The position numbers and the translations under genes were made by a program. Positions 47,601-56,492 of a DNA stretch of 64,000 bases are shown in pieces. The stretch spans positions 44,733-108,732 of the forward strand of contig NZ_CAKMLL010000061.1 in the NCBI RefSeq assembly GCF_927797785.1. Reading direction: 5' to 3'. The notes beneath the pieces are model-generated. The model was given only the letters and a program-made list of their open reading frames with translations. It was not told the DNA's origin and did no database searches. Numbering within the stretch: position 1 is the stretch's first letter; every line of letters begins with the position of its first letter. This DNA comes from Candidatus Nitrotoga sp. BS. GTDB taxonomy: Bacteria > Pseudomonadota > Gammaproteobacteria > Burkholderiales > Gallionellaceae.

Positions 47601-47722
47601 TTTCGGGATACGAAATTGAGTATCCCCTTGCAATCGTAGTTGTTAGTGGATTACTCACTTCAACCATTTTAAATTTGGTGTTGTTACCGTCTATCTTTTT
47701 AAAATTCTGTATGAAAAATTAA
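44660..47722 (+). CDS. Heavy-metal RND efflux pump (CzcA/CusA-like, HME family)
   Basis: 1020-aa inner-membrane proton antiporter with the RND layout: TM1 (about 15-32), a large periplasmic loop, TM2-6, a second loop and TM7-12. QAPLDVFPEFAP after TM1 is typical of the HME metal subfamily. In TM4 the proton-relay segment reads GLVIALGEVVDDAIIDVENI, whereas CzcA has DFGLIVDGAV-type sequence: the first Asp is replaced by Ala, while the second Asp and the Glu are kept and an extra Glu and Asp appear. It is therefore a variant HME pump, metal not predicted. Last gene of the operon controlled from 41947-41994. Confidence 0.88.
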   Translation: MLKNMIYSAVNGRHAVLFLSIVIMLVGLFAAKQAPLDVFPEFAPIKVEIQTEAPGLSTEETEQLISMPLEQLLNGTPHLKTIRSKSVVGLSSVVMLFEEGTNIQEARQFVQERLSLAATRLPVVAKAPVLMPPLSSLSRVLKIGVSSKQLSQMDISNITMWTIRPRLMSVPGIANVAVWGQRDKQLQIVIDPNRLRAAGLTIPQIIKAAGDAASIESGGFVDTPNQRIALRHKNLSTQPDELAKIVVDFKNGSPVRLGDVAEITIGSPPPIGDAVINHGDGLLLIVEKHPNANTIEVTKNVELALAELKLALHQLEIDSTIFRPATFIERAIQNLQNALLIGAVLVMGILMIFLRNKRAAFISICAIPLSLITAVLVLTIFNIGINTMVIAGLVIALGEVVDDAIIDVENIIRRLKLNQLSEKPKSKLNVIVNASLEVRSAVVYATMIVMVVFLPVLFLDGIAGAFFKPLATAYLLAILASLVVALTVTPALSYFLLKSESDDKEISQVTWLRNRYAKLLDVFLINPKKIVVTTLLAFSIAGTGSLFLGSEFLPKFKETDFLMHFLERPGSSIEQMKKMSIRASNDLLAIPGVRNFGAHIGRAEAADEVVGPNFTELWISIDPELNYDKTVASIQQAMQGYSGIFADVQTYLKERSKEVLSGTSSSIVVRLFGPDLAVLRQQAEAIKSTMQSVDGVTDLKVEPQVLVPQIEIRLKQDAAQRYGINTNDIRKVTSMVLKGTKVGEVYETQQKVDVVIIGNADSKLDLSAIQQLPIDSPFGSQLRIKDVADVYFVGMPNEIKREAVSRRIDIVANAKNRDLGAVASDIENKVLKMQFPSGYYPQFLGEYTAQKAAKNRLAGLSILMLFAIVLIVYVDFKSYRHTLILVASLPFALIGGVIGVFISGGVVSLGSMVGFIAVLGIAARNGILLISHYRHLIISENVAMSSIELIKRGSNERLIPILMTALATSLALLPIIFKGPISGYEIEYPLAIVVVSGLLTSTILNLVLLPSIFLKFCMKN

Positions 47723-47723
47723 A

Positions 47724-47828
47724 GTAGTGGATCACCTCAAGAAAAAATGGTCGCTGGAGCAAATTGCAGGCACACTCAAAAATATGCATCCTGACAAGCC
47801 CGCACATCGAGTGAACCACGAAACGATT
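47724..47828 (+). pseudogene. IS30-family transposase fragment
   Basis: Directly after the RND stop, about 34 codons read LKKKWSLEQIAGTLKNMHPD and RVNHETI, the IS30 HTH/catalytic-lead motif (W..EQIAG.L....P...V.HETIY). It has no start and stops being recognisable at the end of the opposite NYN gene. Confidence 0.65.
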
Positions 47829-48654
47829 ATTCCTCCGTCACGGGTAAGCGTATGGTGTATTGACCCCCTGCTTTTTCATCACGTACCATCATGAGCAGAT
47901 TATGCTTCTGTGCATCCTCTACCAATTCTTTGAACGTACGATAACCATAAGCCGATTCAGTAAAGCCTGGCCTTCGACGCTGCATGGTTGGCTTGACCAT
48001 GGAATACCATATTTTTTCCTCTCCCCGTTCGGCAATCAGTGCTTCTATGGTTTCGACAATAAAATCCAGTGCTTCCCGCTGCTTATCATCTTCAGTCTTA
48101 ATTGATTTTTTCGTTCTGCCACCGGCAGACGATTTGGCCGGAGATTTTTTCTCAGCACGTTTTTTTTGTGCTTCTTGCTCACGCACCAGATCATCATAAA
48201 AAATGAATTCATCGCAATTGGCGCTAAGCAAATCAGAGGTTGAATCCTTAACCCCAATCCCGATCACATATTTATTGTTTTCTCTCAGCTTTGAAACCAA
48301 TGGAGAAAAATCCGAATCACCGCTGATAATGACGAAGGCATCAACATGGGATTTGGTATAACAAAGGTCCAGTGCATCTACGACCATACGGATATCGGCA
48401 GAATTTTTTCCTGATTGGCGCACATGCGGAATCTCGATCAATTCAAAAGCCGCTTCATGCATCGTCGCCTTGAATTCCTTGTAACGATCCCAGTCGCAAT
48501 AAGCTTTTTTGACAACAATACTGCCCTTGAGTAGTAAGCGTTCGAGCACCTTCTTGATATCGAACTGCGCATATTTAGCGTCACGTACACCTAAGGCAAT
48601 GTTCTCGAAATCACAAAATAAAGCCATGTTGGAAATTTCAGGTTGACCAGCCAT
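47827..48654 (-). CDS. NYN-domain (LabA/DUF88) protein with C-terminal OST-HTH/LOTUS-like domain
   Basis: 275-aa protein with an N-terminal NYN domain (PIN-like nuclease fold): the acidic residues are in ALFCDFENIALG (about 11-22), NSADIRMVVDALDL (near 85) and VIISGDSDFSPLVSKLR (about 108-124). A Lys-rich linker (about 165-195) leads to a C-terminal OST-HTH/LOTUS-like domain (SMVKPTMQRRRPGFTESAYG). Members act on or bind RNA; target unknown. Monocistronic; AGGAG-type site before the ATG. Confidence 0.85.
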   Translation of the reverse strand: MAGQPEISNMALFCDFENIALGVRDAKYAQFDIKKVLERLLLKGSIVVKKAYCDWDRYKEFKATMHEAAFELIEIPHVRQSGKNSADIRMVVDALDLCYTKSHVDAFVIISGDSDFSPLVSKLRENNKYVIGIGVKDSTSDLLSANCDEFIFYDDLVREQEAQKKRAEKKSPAKSSAGGRTKKSIKTEDDKQREALDFIVETIEALIAERGEEKIWYSMVKPTMQRRRPGFTESAYGYRTFKELVEDAQKHNLLMMVRDEKAGGQYTIRLPVTEE

Positions 48655-48714
48655 CTGTTACTCCTAAATTAAATTAGTTGATGTTGCTACACCTGTTCTT
48701 CGACTTATTGTCAA

Positions 48715-49149
48715 CTAGCCTCGCGTATTCGACTGCGTCTCGAACTGCATCAGATCCACTAGCGGCTGTGCTTGCCAGCCAGGTTTCCTGTGCTCTGTCA
48801 CAACATTAGTAAAAATGCCGCCACGAACGTAAAATTTGGCGGTAAGGCGCATGAAACGCGGTTGGATAGCGGTGACCAGATCATCCAGAATACGATTGGT
48901 AACGTCTTCATGAAAATGTCCTTCATTGCGAAATGACCATATATACATCTTGAGACTTTTCAGTTCGACGCAGGTCGTATCCGCGATGTAATCGAGGATC
49001 AACGTAGCAAAATCAGGCTGACCAGTCTTGGGACACAGACAGGTAAACTCGGGAATTTCCATGTGAATGTGGTAATCGCGCTCGACACTGGGATTGGCGA
49101 AGGTTTCCAGTTGTTTGCTGGCCACGGTTTTGCTGGGCAGTGAGCTCAT
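48715..49149 (-). CDS. queF: NADPH-dependent 7-cyano-7-deazaguanine reductase QueF
   Basis: Reduces preQ0 to preQ1 in queuosine synthesis. The 144-aa protein is the short (YkvM-like) form. The active-site motif [15 protein letters not shown] carries the nucleophilic Cys, and the QueF family motif [20 protein letters not shown] is complete. I choose the start at 49149 (MSSLPSKTV); the extended reading to 49266 would overlap smc in opposite direction. Divergent from smc with about 55 bp between the starts. No other queuosine genes are in the window. Confidence 0.93.
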   Translation of the reverse strand: MSSLPSKTVASKQLETFANPSVERDYHIHMEIPEFTCLCPKTGQPDFATLILDYIADTTCVELKSLKMYIWSFRNEGHFHEDVTNRILDDLVTAIQPRFMRLTAKFYVRGGIFTNVVTEHRKPGWQAQPLVDLMQFETQSNTRG

Positions 49150-49203
49150 TTTGATATGCCTTGTGGGTCGGTTAGAATACAGCGCATTATAATGTCCAAC
49201 TGA

Positions 49204-52200
49204 TTGAAATTGCGTCTTTCTCACGTCAAGATCGCTGGATTTAAATCCTTCGTTGATCCCACCCATATTGCGTTACCCGGTCAGATCGTCGGCATTGTCG
49301 GTCCGAATGGCTGTGGAAAATCAAACGTCATTGACGCGCTCCGCTGGGTACTGGGTGAATCTCGCGCTTCGGCACTACGTGGCGAATCTATGCAAGATGT
49401 TATTTTTAACGGCTCCGGTAAGCGCAAACCGGTCTCGCGCGCTAGCGTCGAGCTGATCTTCGATAACAGTTTGGGCAAAGCTGGTGGTCAATGGTCAAGC
49501 TACGCCGAAATCTCTATCAAACGTGTGCTGCTACGTGACGGAAATTCCAGTTACCACATCAATAATCAGCATGTGCGGCGTAAGGATATAACCGACATTT
49601 TCCTGGGCACTGGTCTAGGCGCGCGAGCTTATGCCATTATCGAACAGGGTATGATTTCACGCATCATCGAGGCTAAACCGGAAGAGCTGCGTATATTTTT
49701 AGAGGAGGCTGCCGGGGTATCTAAATACCGCGACCGCCGCCGCGAAACTGAGCTTCGCATTTCCGATACGCACGACAACCTGCTCCGCGTTGATGACATC
49801 CTGCTAGAGCTGACCAAACAACTTACCCGTTTAACCGCACAAGCAGCGGTAGCCAAACGTTACTGCGAACTGGAATCCAAGCGCGACACTACACAACAAT
49901 TGTTGTGGCTGGTAAATAAGCAGGAAGCCGAGACACGCCGAGTACGTTTTGCCCAAGGAGCTGAGAAAACCAAAAATGAGCTGGAAGCTGAGACTGCGCG
50001 TCTGCGTGAAATGGAAAGCCAACTGGAACACACGCGTAGTGAGCATTACACACAAGCAGATGCACTGCATGCCGAGCAGGGCGAACTGTATGCTGCTAAT
50101 GCTGAGATTGCGCGACTAGAGCAACAGATAGCTCATCTCAACGATCAACGCATGCGCTTGACCAAACAGCTGGCCGATAACGAGCTACAGTTAGAGCAAC
50201 AGCGCGTTCAGTTGCAAGGCGTAGAGTCTTTGTTGACACATTGGCAGCAACAACAAAAAGAGGCAGATATTCGAGTTAAGGATAGTGAAAATCGCGCGAA
50301 CGCCGAAGCATTGCATCTGCCGCAAGCAGAAGAAGCAGTCCGCATCGAAATGGAGCGTCACAACACAATGCAACGCGAACAGCTGATCGCGCAGCAGCAA
50401 CTGCAACAGGCCAATTCGGAACTCGAACATATTCAGCGAAATGTGCAACAGCTAGAAGTGCGCCGCTCGCGCTTGCTGCTGGAACAGGACAATCTGCCGC
50501 AGATAGATAGCGAAGCGTTAACACAGATGCAGTGTCAATTTGCCGAGACAGAGATAGAACGCGATGCGCAACAACAGGAGCTGACAGAACTTCAGGCGCA
50601 ATTACCGGAGGCTGATACGGCACGGCGTAACCAGCGTATCGCAATGCAGGAGCTGGAACGACAACTGTCCCAAGTAGAGGCGAGACTTTCCGCATTACAA
50701 CAGCTTCAAAAACAGGTTGATAACGACAAAAATCTAAAACAGTGGTTATCCAAACATCAATTGGACCAACTACCGCGCCTGTGGCAATCCATCGGCATCG
50801 AGGCAGGCTGGGAAGACGCGCTGGAAGCCGTTTTGCGCGAACGTCTCAATGCGCTAGCCCTACCCCACCTTGATAATGCAGAACATTGGAGCGATGCGCC
50901 ACCGGCCAGGCTGGCTGTATTTTCAGTGGGCGGAGCTCTTAATTCCAAAGCCCAACAAGATAATGGGCTGACCCCGCTTGGTCAGTTCGTAAGCTACCAG
51001 AACCCACAGGTAGCAACGGTGGTGATGGACTGGTTATCTGATGTGTATGTCACGGATACGCTGGCACAAGGATTGAAGTTGCGTGAACGCTTGCCTGGCG
51101 GTGCTTGGTTAGTGACGCCACAAGGACACCTGATTGGCGCGCATAGCGTGCTGTTCCATGCTCCAGACAACCAGGTGCATGGTTTGCTGGCGCGGCAACG
51201 TGAGATTGAGCGTTTGACGGAGACAGCGCAACAACAGGCGAAGTCATTGGATGATGGTAAAAGCCAGGCAGCACTGGCAGAGGAAACCTATCACGCTATC
51301 GAAAGCCGCATTTCGCGCTTACGCGCGGCAGACAGTGCATTGCAACAGCGCCTGCATGAGGTACAAGTACAGATTCTAAAATTAACCCAGGCCAACGAAC
51401 GCAGCCACGAGCGCGCTACGCAGATCACACATGAATTGCAAGAGCTGGCCGAACAGTCTGCTGGCGAGCAATGCCAGCATCAGGAAATCGCTGAGCGTAT
51501 GGTCATTTTGCGCGAAAGTATTGCGACACAACAAGTAGAAACTGATCAGATGAAACTACAAGTTGTCGCTCAGGAATCCATACTGCGCAAGCAGCGCGAA
51601 TGCTCACAAAAGGCGCAAAACGAATTGCAGGAAGCCCGTTTTTTCGTCAAATCCTGCACGGAAAAAATCGCCGATCTAAACCACAATTTTAAACAGATCG
51701 GGTTAACGCTGGCGCAGTTAGAACACACGTTGATACAAAACCATGCTGAGTTAGACCATATAGAAGATGGCAACAGCAAACAACAATTGCAGGAAGCGCT
51801 GAGCAATCGCCAAACACGTGAACAGGCACTGACCGAGGCTCGCAACACGCTGGAACAAACCACCAATAATCTGAATAAACTGGAACAAGAACGCCTGTCT
51901 TGCGAACAAAAACTGCATCCACTGCGTGAAAAACTGAGCGATTTATTACTCAAGGAACAGGAAGCACGTCTGCAATGTGAACAATGGGCGGAGCAATTGC
52001 AAGATGCGGATGAAACAACACTACTCGCCCTGCTCGAAAGCGGCAATATCAAGCTGAATGCGTTACAGAACGAATTAAATCGCCTGAACAACGACATAAC
52101 TGAACTGGGTTTGGTGAATCTGGCGGCGCTCGAGGAATTAAATGTGGCACAGGAACGCAAAACATATCTGGATGCCCAAGCGAAAGACTTGACTGAGGCA

Positions 52201-52722
52201 ATGGACACGCTGAGAGGGGCAATACGCCGCATCGACAAGGAATCACGAGAATTATTGATGACCACTTACAATGAGGTCAATCGCCATATGGCAGAAATGT
52301 TCCCAGTACTCTTTGGCGGAGGCGAGGCACGCTTGGTGCTAACTGGCGATGAAATCCTGGATAGCGGCATACAGGTGATGGCACAACCACCGGGCAAAAA
52401 AAACGCTTCAATTCACCTGTTATCAGGAGGCGAAAAAGCGTTAACTGCGATTGCACTGATATTCTCGATGTTCCAGCTTAACCCCGCACCTTTCTGCCTG
52501 TTGGACGAGGTTGATGCTCCTCTTGATGACACCAACACCGAACGGTTGTGTAAGCTGATCCAGAAAATGGCACAGCACACCCAATTCATCTTTATCAGCC
52601 ACAACAAGATCACCATGGAACTGGCACAGCAGCTGGTAGGCGTAACCATGCAGGAACGCGGCGTATCGCATGTGGTGACAGTGGATATTGAGGAAGCACT
52701 GCGCCTGCGTGACGACGGTTAA
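49204..52722 (+). CDS. smc: Chromosome segregation protein SMC
   Basis: 1172-aa condensin ATPase. N-terminal Walker A ([19 protein letters not shown], about 30-48), two long coiled-coil stretches (about 170-500 and 670-1020) around a hinge (about 520-640, including [14 protein letters not shown]), C-terminal signature [16 protein letters not shown] and Walker [15 protein letters not shown]. The start is TTG at 49204 ([16 protein letters not shown]); no in-frame ATG exists upstream before a stop. Normally the head of smc-zipA-ligA; here no zipA follows. Confidence 0.95.
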   Translation: MKLRLSHVKIAGFKSFVDPTHIALPGQIVGIVGPNGCGKSNVIDALRWVLGESRASALRGESMQDVIFNGSGKRKPVSRASVELIFDNSLGKAGGQWSSYAEISIKRVLLRDGNSSYHINNQHVRRKDITDIFLGTGLGARAYAIIEQGMISRIIEAKPEELRIFLEEAAGVSKYRDRRRETELRISDTHDNLLRVDDILLELTKQLTRLTAQAAVAKRYCELESKRDTTQQLLWLVNKQEAETRRVRFAQGAEKTKNELEAETARLREMESQLEHTRSEHYTQADALHAEQGELYAANAEIARLEQQIAHLNDQRMRLTKQLADNELQLEQQRVQLQGVESLLTHWQQQQKEADIRVKDSENRANAEALHLPQAEEAVRIEMERHNTMQREQLIAQQQLQQANSELEHIQRNVQQLEVRRSRLLLEQDNLPQIDSEALTQMQCQFAETEIERDAQQQELTELQAQLPEADTARRNQRIAMQELERQLSQVEARLSALQQLQKQVDNDKNLKQWLSKHQLDQLPRLWQSIGIEAGWEDALEAVLRERLNALALPHLDNAEHWSDAPPARLAVFSVGGALNSKAQQDNGLTPLGQFVSYQNPQVATVVMDWLSDVYVTDTLAQGLKLRERLPGGAWLVTPQGHLIGAHSVLFHAPDNQVHGLLARQREIERLTETAQQQAKSLDDGKSQAALAEETYHAIESRISRLRAADSALQQRLHEVQVQILKLTQANERSHERATQITHELQELAEQSAGEQCQHQEIAERMVILRESIATQQVETDQMKLQVVAQESILRKQRECSQKAQNELQEARFFVKSCTEKIADLNHNFKQIGLTLAQLEHTLIQNHAELDHIEDGNSKQQLQEALSNRQTREQALTEARNTLEQTTNNLNKLEQERLSCEQKLHPLREKLSDLLLKEQEARLQCEQWAEQLQDADETTLLALLESGNIKLNALQNELNRLNNDITELGLVNLAALEELNVAQERKTYLDAQAKDLTEAMDTLRGAIRRIDKESRELLMTTYNEVNRHMAEMFPVLFGGGEARLVLTGDEILDSGIQVMAQPPGKKNASIHLLSGGEKALTAIALIFSMFQLNPAPFCLLDEVDAPLDDTNTERLCKLIQKMAQHTQFIFISHNKITMELAQQLVGVTMQERGVSHVVTVDIEEALRLRDDG

Positions 52723-52813
52723 ATAACTTCAGGGTGCATCTAGGAGGCAGTTTGAGAATCGAATGATCACCTGCGGGAAAGCTATTTTGCCAGATCTTTA
52801 GATCAATAAACAA

Positions 52814-52833
52814 CCCCGCCCCAAGGGGCGGGG
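52814..52833. terminator. GC-rich hairpin after smc, terminator or REP-like
   Basis: CCCCGCCCC-AA-GGGGCGGGG, 90 bp after the smc stop, followed by TATTATG. Its composition also resembles REP units. Confidence 0.55.
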
Positions 52834-52886
52834 TATTATGACGAGTTGCTCGAAAATCGTTAATTTTCATTGCAACAAATTATATT

Positions 52887-52900
52887 CGCCGCAAGCGGCG
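52887..52900. repeat. Second small GC-rich hairpin, REP-like
   Basis: CGCCGC-AA-GCGGCG followed by GGGAATTTACCC. With 52814-52833 it may form a REP pair beside the RAYT relic at 53141. Confidence 0.4.
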
Positions 52901-53002
52901 GGGAATTTACCCGAAAGCGATTAAAAATGGAGTGTGACATAAGCCGTAAAAAATAGCTTAATCATTGTTACACTTCACAATTCTCCGATAGGATTATAAA
53001 TA

Positions 53003-53140
53003 ATGATGGAAGAGCTTTTCAGACTACGTTGGGAGGAGAGAAATCGCGCGCTACAGCAAGAATTCCTCCGCGTACGGCAGGAGATAAATACTAGAGGTTT
53101 TCAAAATCCATCAGGGCACGAATCAAAAAACAACAACTAG
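53003..53140 (+). CDS. Hypothetical 45-aa charged peptide
   Basis: A short frame starting ATG ATG (53003), preceded by AGGA at good distance, encoding an amphipathic, Glu/Arg-rich helix (MEELFRLRWEERNRALQQEF) and a polar tail ending ESKNNN. No family recognised. It lies between REP-like hairpins and a RAYT relic; could be noise. Confidence 0.3.
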   Translation: MMEELFRLRWEERNRALQQEFLRVRQEINTRGFQNPSGHESKNNN

Positions 53141-53296
53141 CGATTTGGCAAAACCGTTATTGGGAGCATTGCATTAGGGATGAGGCCGATTGACTGGAGA
53201 TACTCTGGCATTCATCGGTATGTCCAATATGGCATTGTTGATGAAAACCGGAGTATGCTTAATCCGTTTATTTCTGAGGGTATTCGGTATGAATGA
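53141..53296 (+). pseudogene. C-terminal fragment of a REP-associated transposase (RAYT)
   Basis: The frame after the TAG at 53138-53140 reads RPIDWRYSGIHRYVQYGIVD, the RAYT C-terminal hallmark (DW.YSS.HRYV..G). It ends at TGA 53294-53296. The N-terminal catalytic part is missing. Confidence 0.6.
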
Positions 53297-53363
53297 TTCT
53301 TGTCGAGTTACGCTGTCGCTAACCCGACCTACCGGACTGCACTATAGCCTTATTAGTGATTGC

Positions 53364-54257
53364 TCAAATGTTCTTATCTTGTCTGCGTGGTGTTGCACTT
53401 TCCATCCATTTCTTTACGCGGATGGCATCACCAACGCGCGTATTTTTTCCTTGTGAATCCAATAACACAATGATTACCGGACGATCCTTAATATGAGCAT
53501 GCATCACTAGACAGCGCCCTGCTTCATTTATGTAGCCAGTTTTGCTTACATCTATATTCCAAGATGCATTCTTCACCAACGGATTTGTATTTCCAAAACG
53601 AAGCGGGGCGAATCCAGGTGCAGCAACCATATGAGACGCGGTAGTGGTGTACTTATTGATAAGCTTATAGTGTTGTGCTGCAATCACCATTTTTGCCAAG
53701 TCATGTGCAGTGGAAGTGTTGTCACTATTTAAACCAGTTGCATCACGGAACTGGGTTTTCTTCATACCCAGTTCGAGCGCCTTTTCATTCATCATCGCCA
53801 CGGCTGCATGGGTGCCACCCGGATAAGTGCGCGCTAATGCAGCCGCCGCACGATTCTCAGAAGACATGAGTGCCAGATTAAGCAATTCACCTCGCGTCAG
53901 CGTCATGCCAATACGCATGCGCGAATGAGTGTTTTTCAGAATATCAAAATCAAACACGCTGATAGTAATTTTTTCATCCAAGGGCAACTTCGCGTCCAAC
54001 ACCACCATCGCAGTCATAAGCTTGGTGATGGACGCAATAGGTACGATGGCACTTGCATTCTTGCTATATAGGGAGCGCTGATCCTGTTCATCGTAAATCA
54101 GTGCAATCGATGATCTCAGCTTGGGCGAAGAAGGATACTTCAGCACAGCATTAGTCAGATAGCCACCCTTATTGTGGGTAATAGCTGTACCGGGTGCGGC
54201 CTTTGCGGCCAGAGTAGGCGCTAGCAGTAACAGCAGCACTATTAGTTTTTTGTACAT
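53364..54257 (-). CDS. pbpG: D-alanyl-D-alanine endopeptidase (PBP7/8 type, peptidase S11)
   Basis: Periplasmic penicillin-binding protein that cuts D-Ala cross-links in peptidoglycan. Signal peptide at the chosen start 54257 (MYKKLIVLLLLLAPTLAAKA). Catalytic motifs: SITK (SxxK, about 78-81), SSEN (SxN, about 136-139) and SKTG (KTG, about 235-238). 297 aa, no C-terminal amphipathic anchor, matching PBP7 rather than DacA. Longer readings to 54422 lack a ribosome site; GGGAGAAGAG precedes the chosen ATG. Confidence 0.9.
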   Translation of the reverse strand: MYKKLIVLLLLLAPTLAAKAAPGTAITHNKGGYLTNAVLKYPSSPKLRSSIALIYDEQDQRSLYSKNASAIVPIASITKLMTAMVVLDAKLPLDEKITISVFDFDILKNTHSRMRIGMTLTRGELLNLALMSSENRAAAALARTYPGGTHAAVAMMNEKALELGMKKTQFRDATGLNSDNTSTAHDLAKMVIAAQHYKLINKYTTTASHMVAAPGFAPLRFGNTNPLVKNASWNIDVSKTGYINEAGRCLVMHAHIKDRPVIIVLLDSQGKNTRVGDAIRVKKWMESATPRRQDKNI

Positions 54258-54465
54258 CTCTTCTCCAGGGAGGGAAATCACTGTGCGTAGCATACCGCAA
54301 CATAGAAATAACTCAAAGGGAAAGACTCTGCAATTTAGGGATAAATTTGAAGCTAGATTGTATTTCCAAAGAGGGGCGAGGTTGAAGAGTTGATGTTCTA
54401 AATTAGTCACGATGCAAGGCATTGTGACTAATTAATCGAAGTATGGCTGCAAACCTCGGTGCACA

Positions 54466-55668
54466 TTAAATAATGGAGTCCGGCTGATTCCTAGGTGCCA
54501 CCACTATTCTTAATTTCCACAATATCAACAATAGCCCCAGAAACGCCGCCAAGGCGCTGAACGAGTACATTACACTTGCACCCCAGTGCTCCCATAGCGG
54601 GGCACTCAATAATCCACCAACCATACCGCCCGCGCCGTAAGTAAAACTACCAAACAGCGCCTGCCCTTTAGATTGATGCCGCCCGCGAAAGTACTGATGT
54701 ACCAGCGCCATAGCCACCGCATGAAAGGCACCAAAGGTGGCGGCATGCAATACTTGTGCAAACAGAGTCAACGGCAGCAAGTCCACCCCCCAGCCAATCA
54801 ACAAAAAACGCAGCACTGCACAGGCAAAACTTACGATCATGATTTTCGACAATGTGAAACGCATCATTAGCCACGGCATGGCGAAAAACACCGCAATCTC
54901 GCAGATTACACCTAGTGCCCACAGCCAACCAACTGCACTTTTAGAATAGTCATGCTCCACCAGATAAATAGAATAAAAAATGTAAAGAGGCCCATGCGCC
55001 AAAGCCATCAGAAAGCATGCGCCAAACAATACCAGCACTTGTGGTTGTAATACCAAACGCATAATGGGCTGATTGTCGGTATGGTGCACCAGCACCTCGG
55101 TGGGTGGGATCTGACGTGCGAACAGAAAAATGCCAAATTGAATCGCTACACCTACCCACAATATCCAGGCGATAGCGATGGTGTCAAACGCATAGCCCAG
55201 CCCCAAGACCGAAACAATAAATCCAAGCGAACCCCAAGAACGAATACGGCCATAACGCGCAGTGTGCTTACCCAGATAGGTCAGCGTAGTCGCCTCCACA
55301 AGCGGCATGGAAGCACTCCAGAAAAAACTCATCACCATCATAACCAGCAACAAACCGGCGAATTCAGTCGTGAAAAAAACGCCCAAATAGCTGAGAACAC
55401 TGCACAACGCCGCCAGTTGCACTATCATCAAACGCTGCCCGGTTCGGTCGGCCAGCCAGCCCCATAGTGTAGGAGACAACATCCGCATCACTGGCTGCAC
55501 CGACATTAAAATGGCAATTTGCATTGCATTGAAATGAATGGATTGCAGATACAAACTCCAGTAAGACGCGAACATCCCCACAGAGGCAAAGTAAAAGAAA
55601 TAAAAACCGGCGATACGCCAGTAATAATTTTTATGAAGGGTCACAGCAACAAAAGTGGGGATGAACAT
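54466..55668 (-). CDS. Major facilitator superfamily transporter (HcaT/MFS_1-like)
   Basis: 400-aa membrane transporter with 12 predicted segments. N-terminal half has YFFYFASVGMFASYWSLYLQ and the loop 2-3 motif WGWLADRTGQR; YGRIRSWGSLGFI lies between TM4 and TM5, which with LQSIHFNAMQIAIL places it in the HcaT/LacY-like MFS_1 group. Substrate cannot be told. Stand-alone; its start faces the grpE promoter region about 60 bp away. Confidence 0.88.
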   Translation of the reverse strand: MFIPTFVAVTLHKNYYWRIAGFYFFYFASVGMFASYWSLYLQSIHFNAMQIAILMSVQPVMRMLSPTLWGWLADRTGQRLMIVQLAALCSVLSYLGVFFTTEFAGLLLVMMVMSFFWSASMPLVEATTLTYLGKHTARYGRIRSWGSLGFIVSVLGLGYAFDTIAIAWILWVGVAIQFGIFLFARQIPPTEVLVHHTDNQPIMRLVLQPQVLVLFGACFLMALAHGPLYIFYSIYLVEHDYSKSAVGWLWALGVICEIAVFFAMPWLMMRFTLSKIMIVSFACAVLRFLLIGWGVDLLPLTLFAQVLHAATFGAFHAVAMALVHQYFRGRHQSKGQALFGSFTYGAGGMVGGLLSAPLWEHWGASVMYSFSALAAFLGLLLILWKLRIVVAPRNQPDSII

Positions 55669-55728
55669 GCGGTCAACGCCCGCAAAAAGGAATTATCTCA
55701 CGCGGATAAAATAATATTACGCAATGCT

Positions 55729-55755
55729 CTTGAAATCAAAAAAGTCGACCCCATT
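55729..55755 (+). promoter_or_regulatory. Sigma32 (heat-shock) promoter of grpE
   Basis: CTTGAAA at 55729-55735 and CCCCATT at 55749-55755, spacer 13 bp: a full match to the RpoH consensus, 44 bp before the grpE start. Confidence 0.88.
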
Positions 55756-55798
55756 CTTACGCTACACATTTTTTAAAGAAATCATTTTGGAGAAGCAG

Positions 55799-56335
55799 AT
55801 GGAACACACCGAAGGCTCATCCCAACAGTCTGAACAGGCTACCCCAACTGAAGAGACGCTCAACCAAGAGGTTATGCCAAGCATTGAAGAGATGCTGCAA
55901 CAAGCTGAGCGCAAATCACAGGAACACTATGATGCTTGGATGTACGCCAAGGCAGAAAGCGAGAATATTCGTCGGCGCGCGCAAGAAGACGTGAGCAAGG
56001 CAAGAAAGTTGGCCGTGGAGCATTTCTCTAATGAAATGCTGATGGTGAAGGATAGCTTGGAAGCGGGATTAGCTGTTGAAACTGCCACAGTAGAAAGTTT
56101 CAAGAACGGCATGGAGCTAACGCTCAAGCAGCTCGCTGCCGTATTCACCAAATTCAACATAACAGAAATTAATCCGCTCGGCGAAAAATTCGACGCTCAC
56201 TGGCACCAAGCCATTAGCATGGTAGACAGTGAGCAAGAAGCTAACACGGTTGTGAGCGTAATGCAGAAAGGATATCAACTGCACGATCGGGTGTTACGTC
56301 CTGCATTGGTGATGGTGGCCAAAGCGAAGGAGTAA
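55799..56335 (+). CDS. grpE: Nucleotide exchange factor GrpE
   Basis: Co-chaperone that releases ADP from DnaK. 178 aa: acidic, disordered N-terminus, long coiled-coil helix (about 35-95) with [17 protein letters not shown], and a C-terminal beta domain ([35 protein letters not shown]). The start at 55799 has GGAG upstream; a frame extending to 55724 would include the promoter. First gene of grpE-dnaK-dnaJ. Confidence 0.94.
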   Translation: MEHTEGSSQQSEQATPTEETLNQEVMPSIEEMLQQAERKSQEHYDAWMYAKAESENIRRRAQEDVSKARKLAVEHFSNEMLMVKDSLEAGLAVETATVESFKNGMELTLKQLAAVFTKFNITEINPLGEKFDAHWHQAISMVDSEQEANTVVSVMQKGYQLHDRVLRPALVMVAKAKE

Positions 56336-56410
56336 TAACCATACAATTAAAGGCAGCCAGCTGCTTCTTGATTACATTTTCGCGGAATTTTACAAAAAAA
56401 TATCGTAACA

Positions 56411-56436
56411 CTTGAAATACACATCTGCTGCCCACA
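56411..56436 (+). promoter_or_regulatory. Possible second sigma32 promoter, for dnaK
   Basis: CTTGAAA at 56411-56417 (perfect -35) with CCCACA at 56431-56436 (partial -10), spacer 13 bp, between grpE and dnaK. Confidence 0.5.
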
Positions 56437-56492
56437 GATTAACGAAGCACAGGCAGCACAGACTATCAACATTACAACGAAAAGGAAACGTT

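Noticed and set aside
51570..52265. 231-codon minus-strand frame opposite smc, rich in Ser and Cys
   Set aside because: Typical shadow of a Gln/Glu-rich coiled coil on the other strand.
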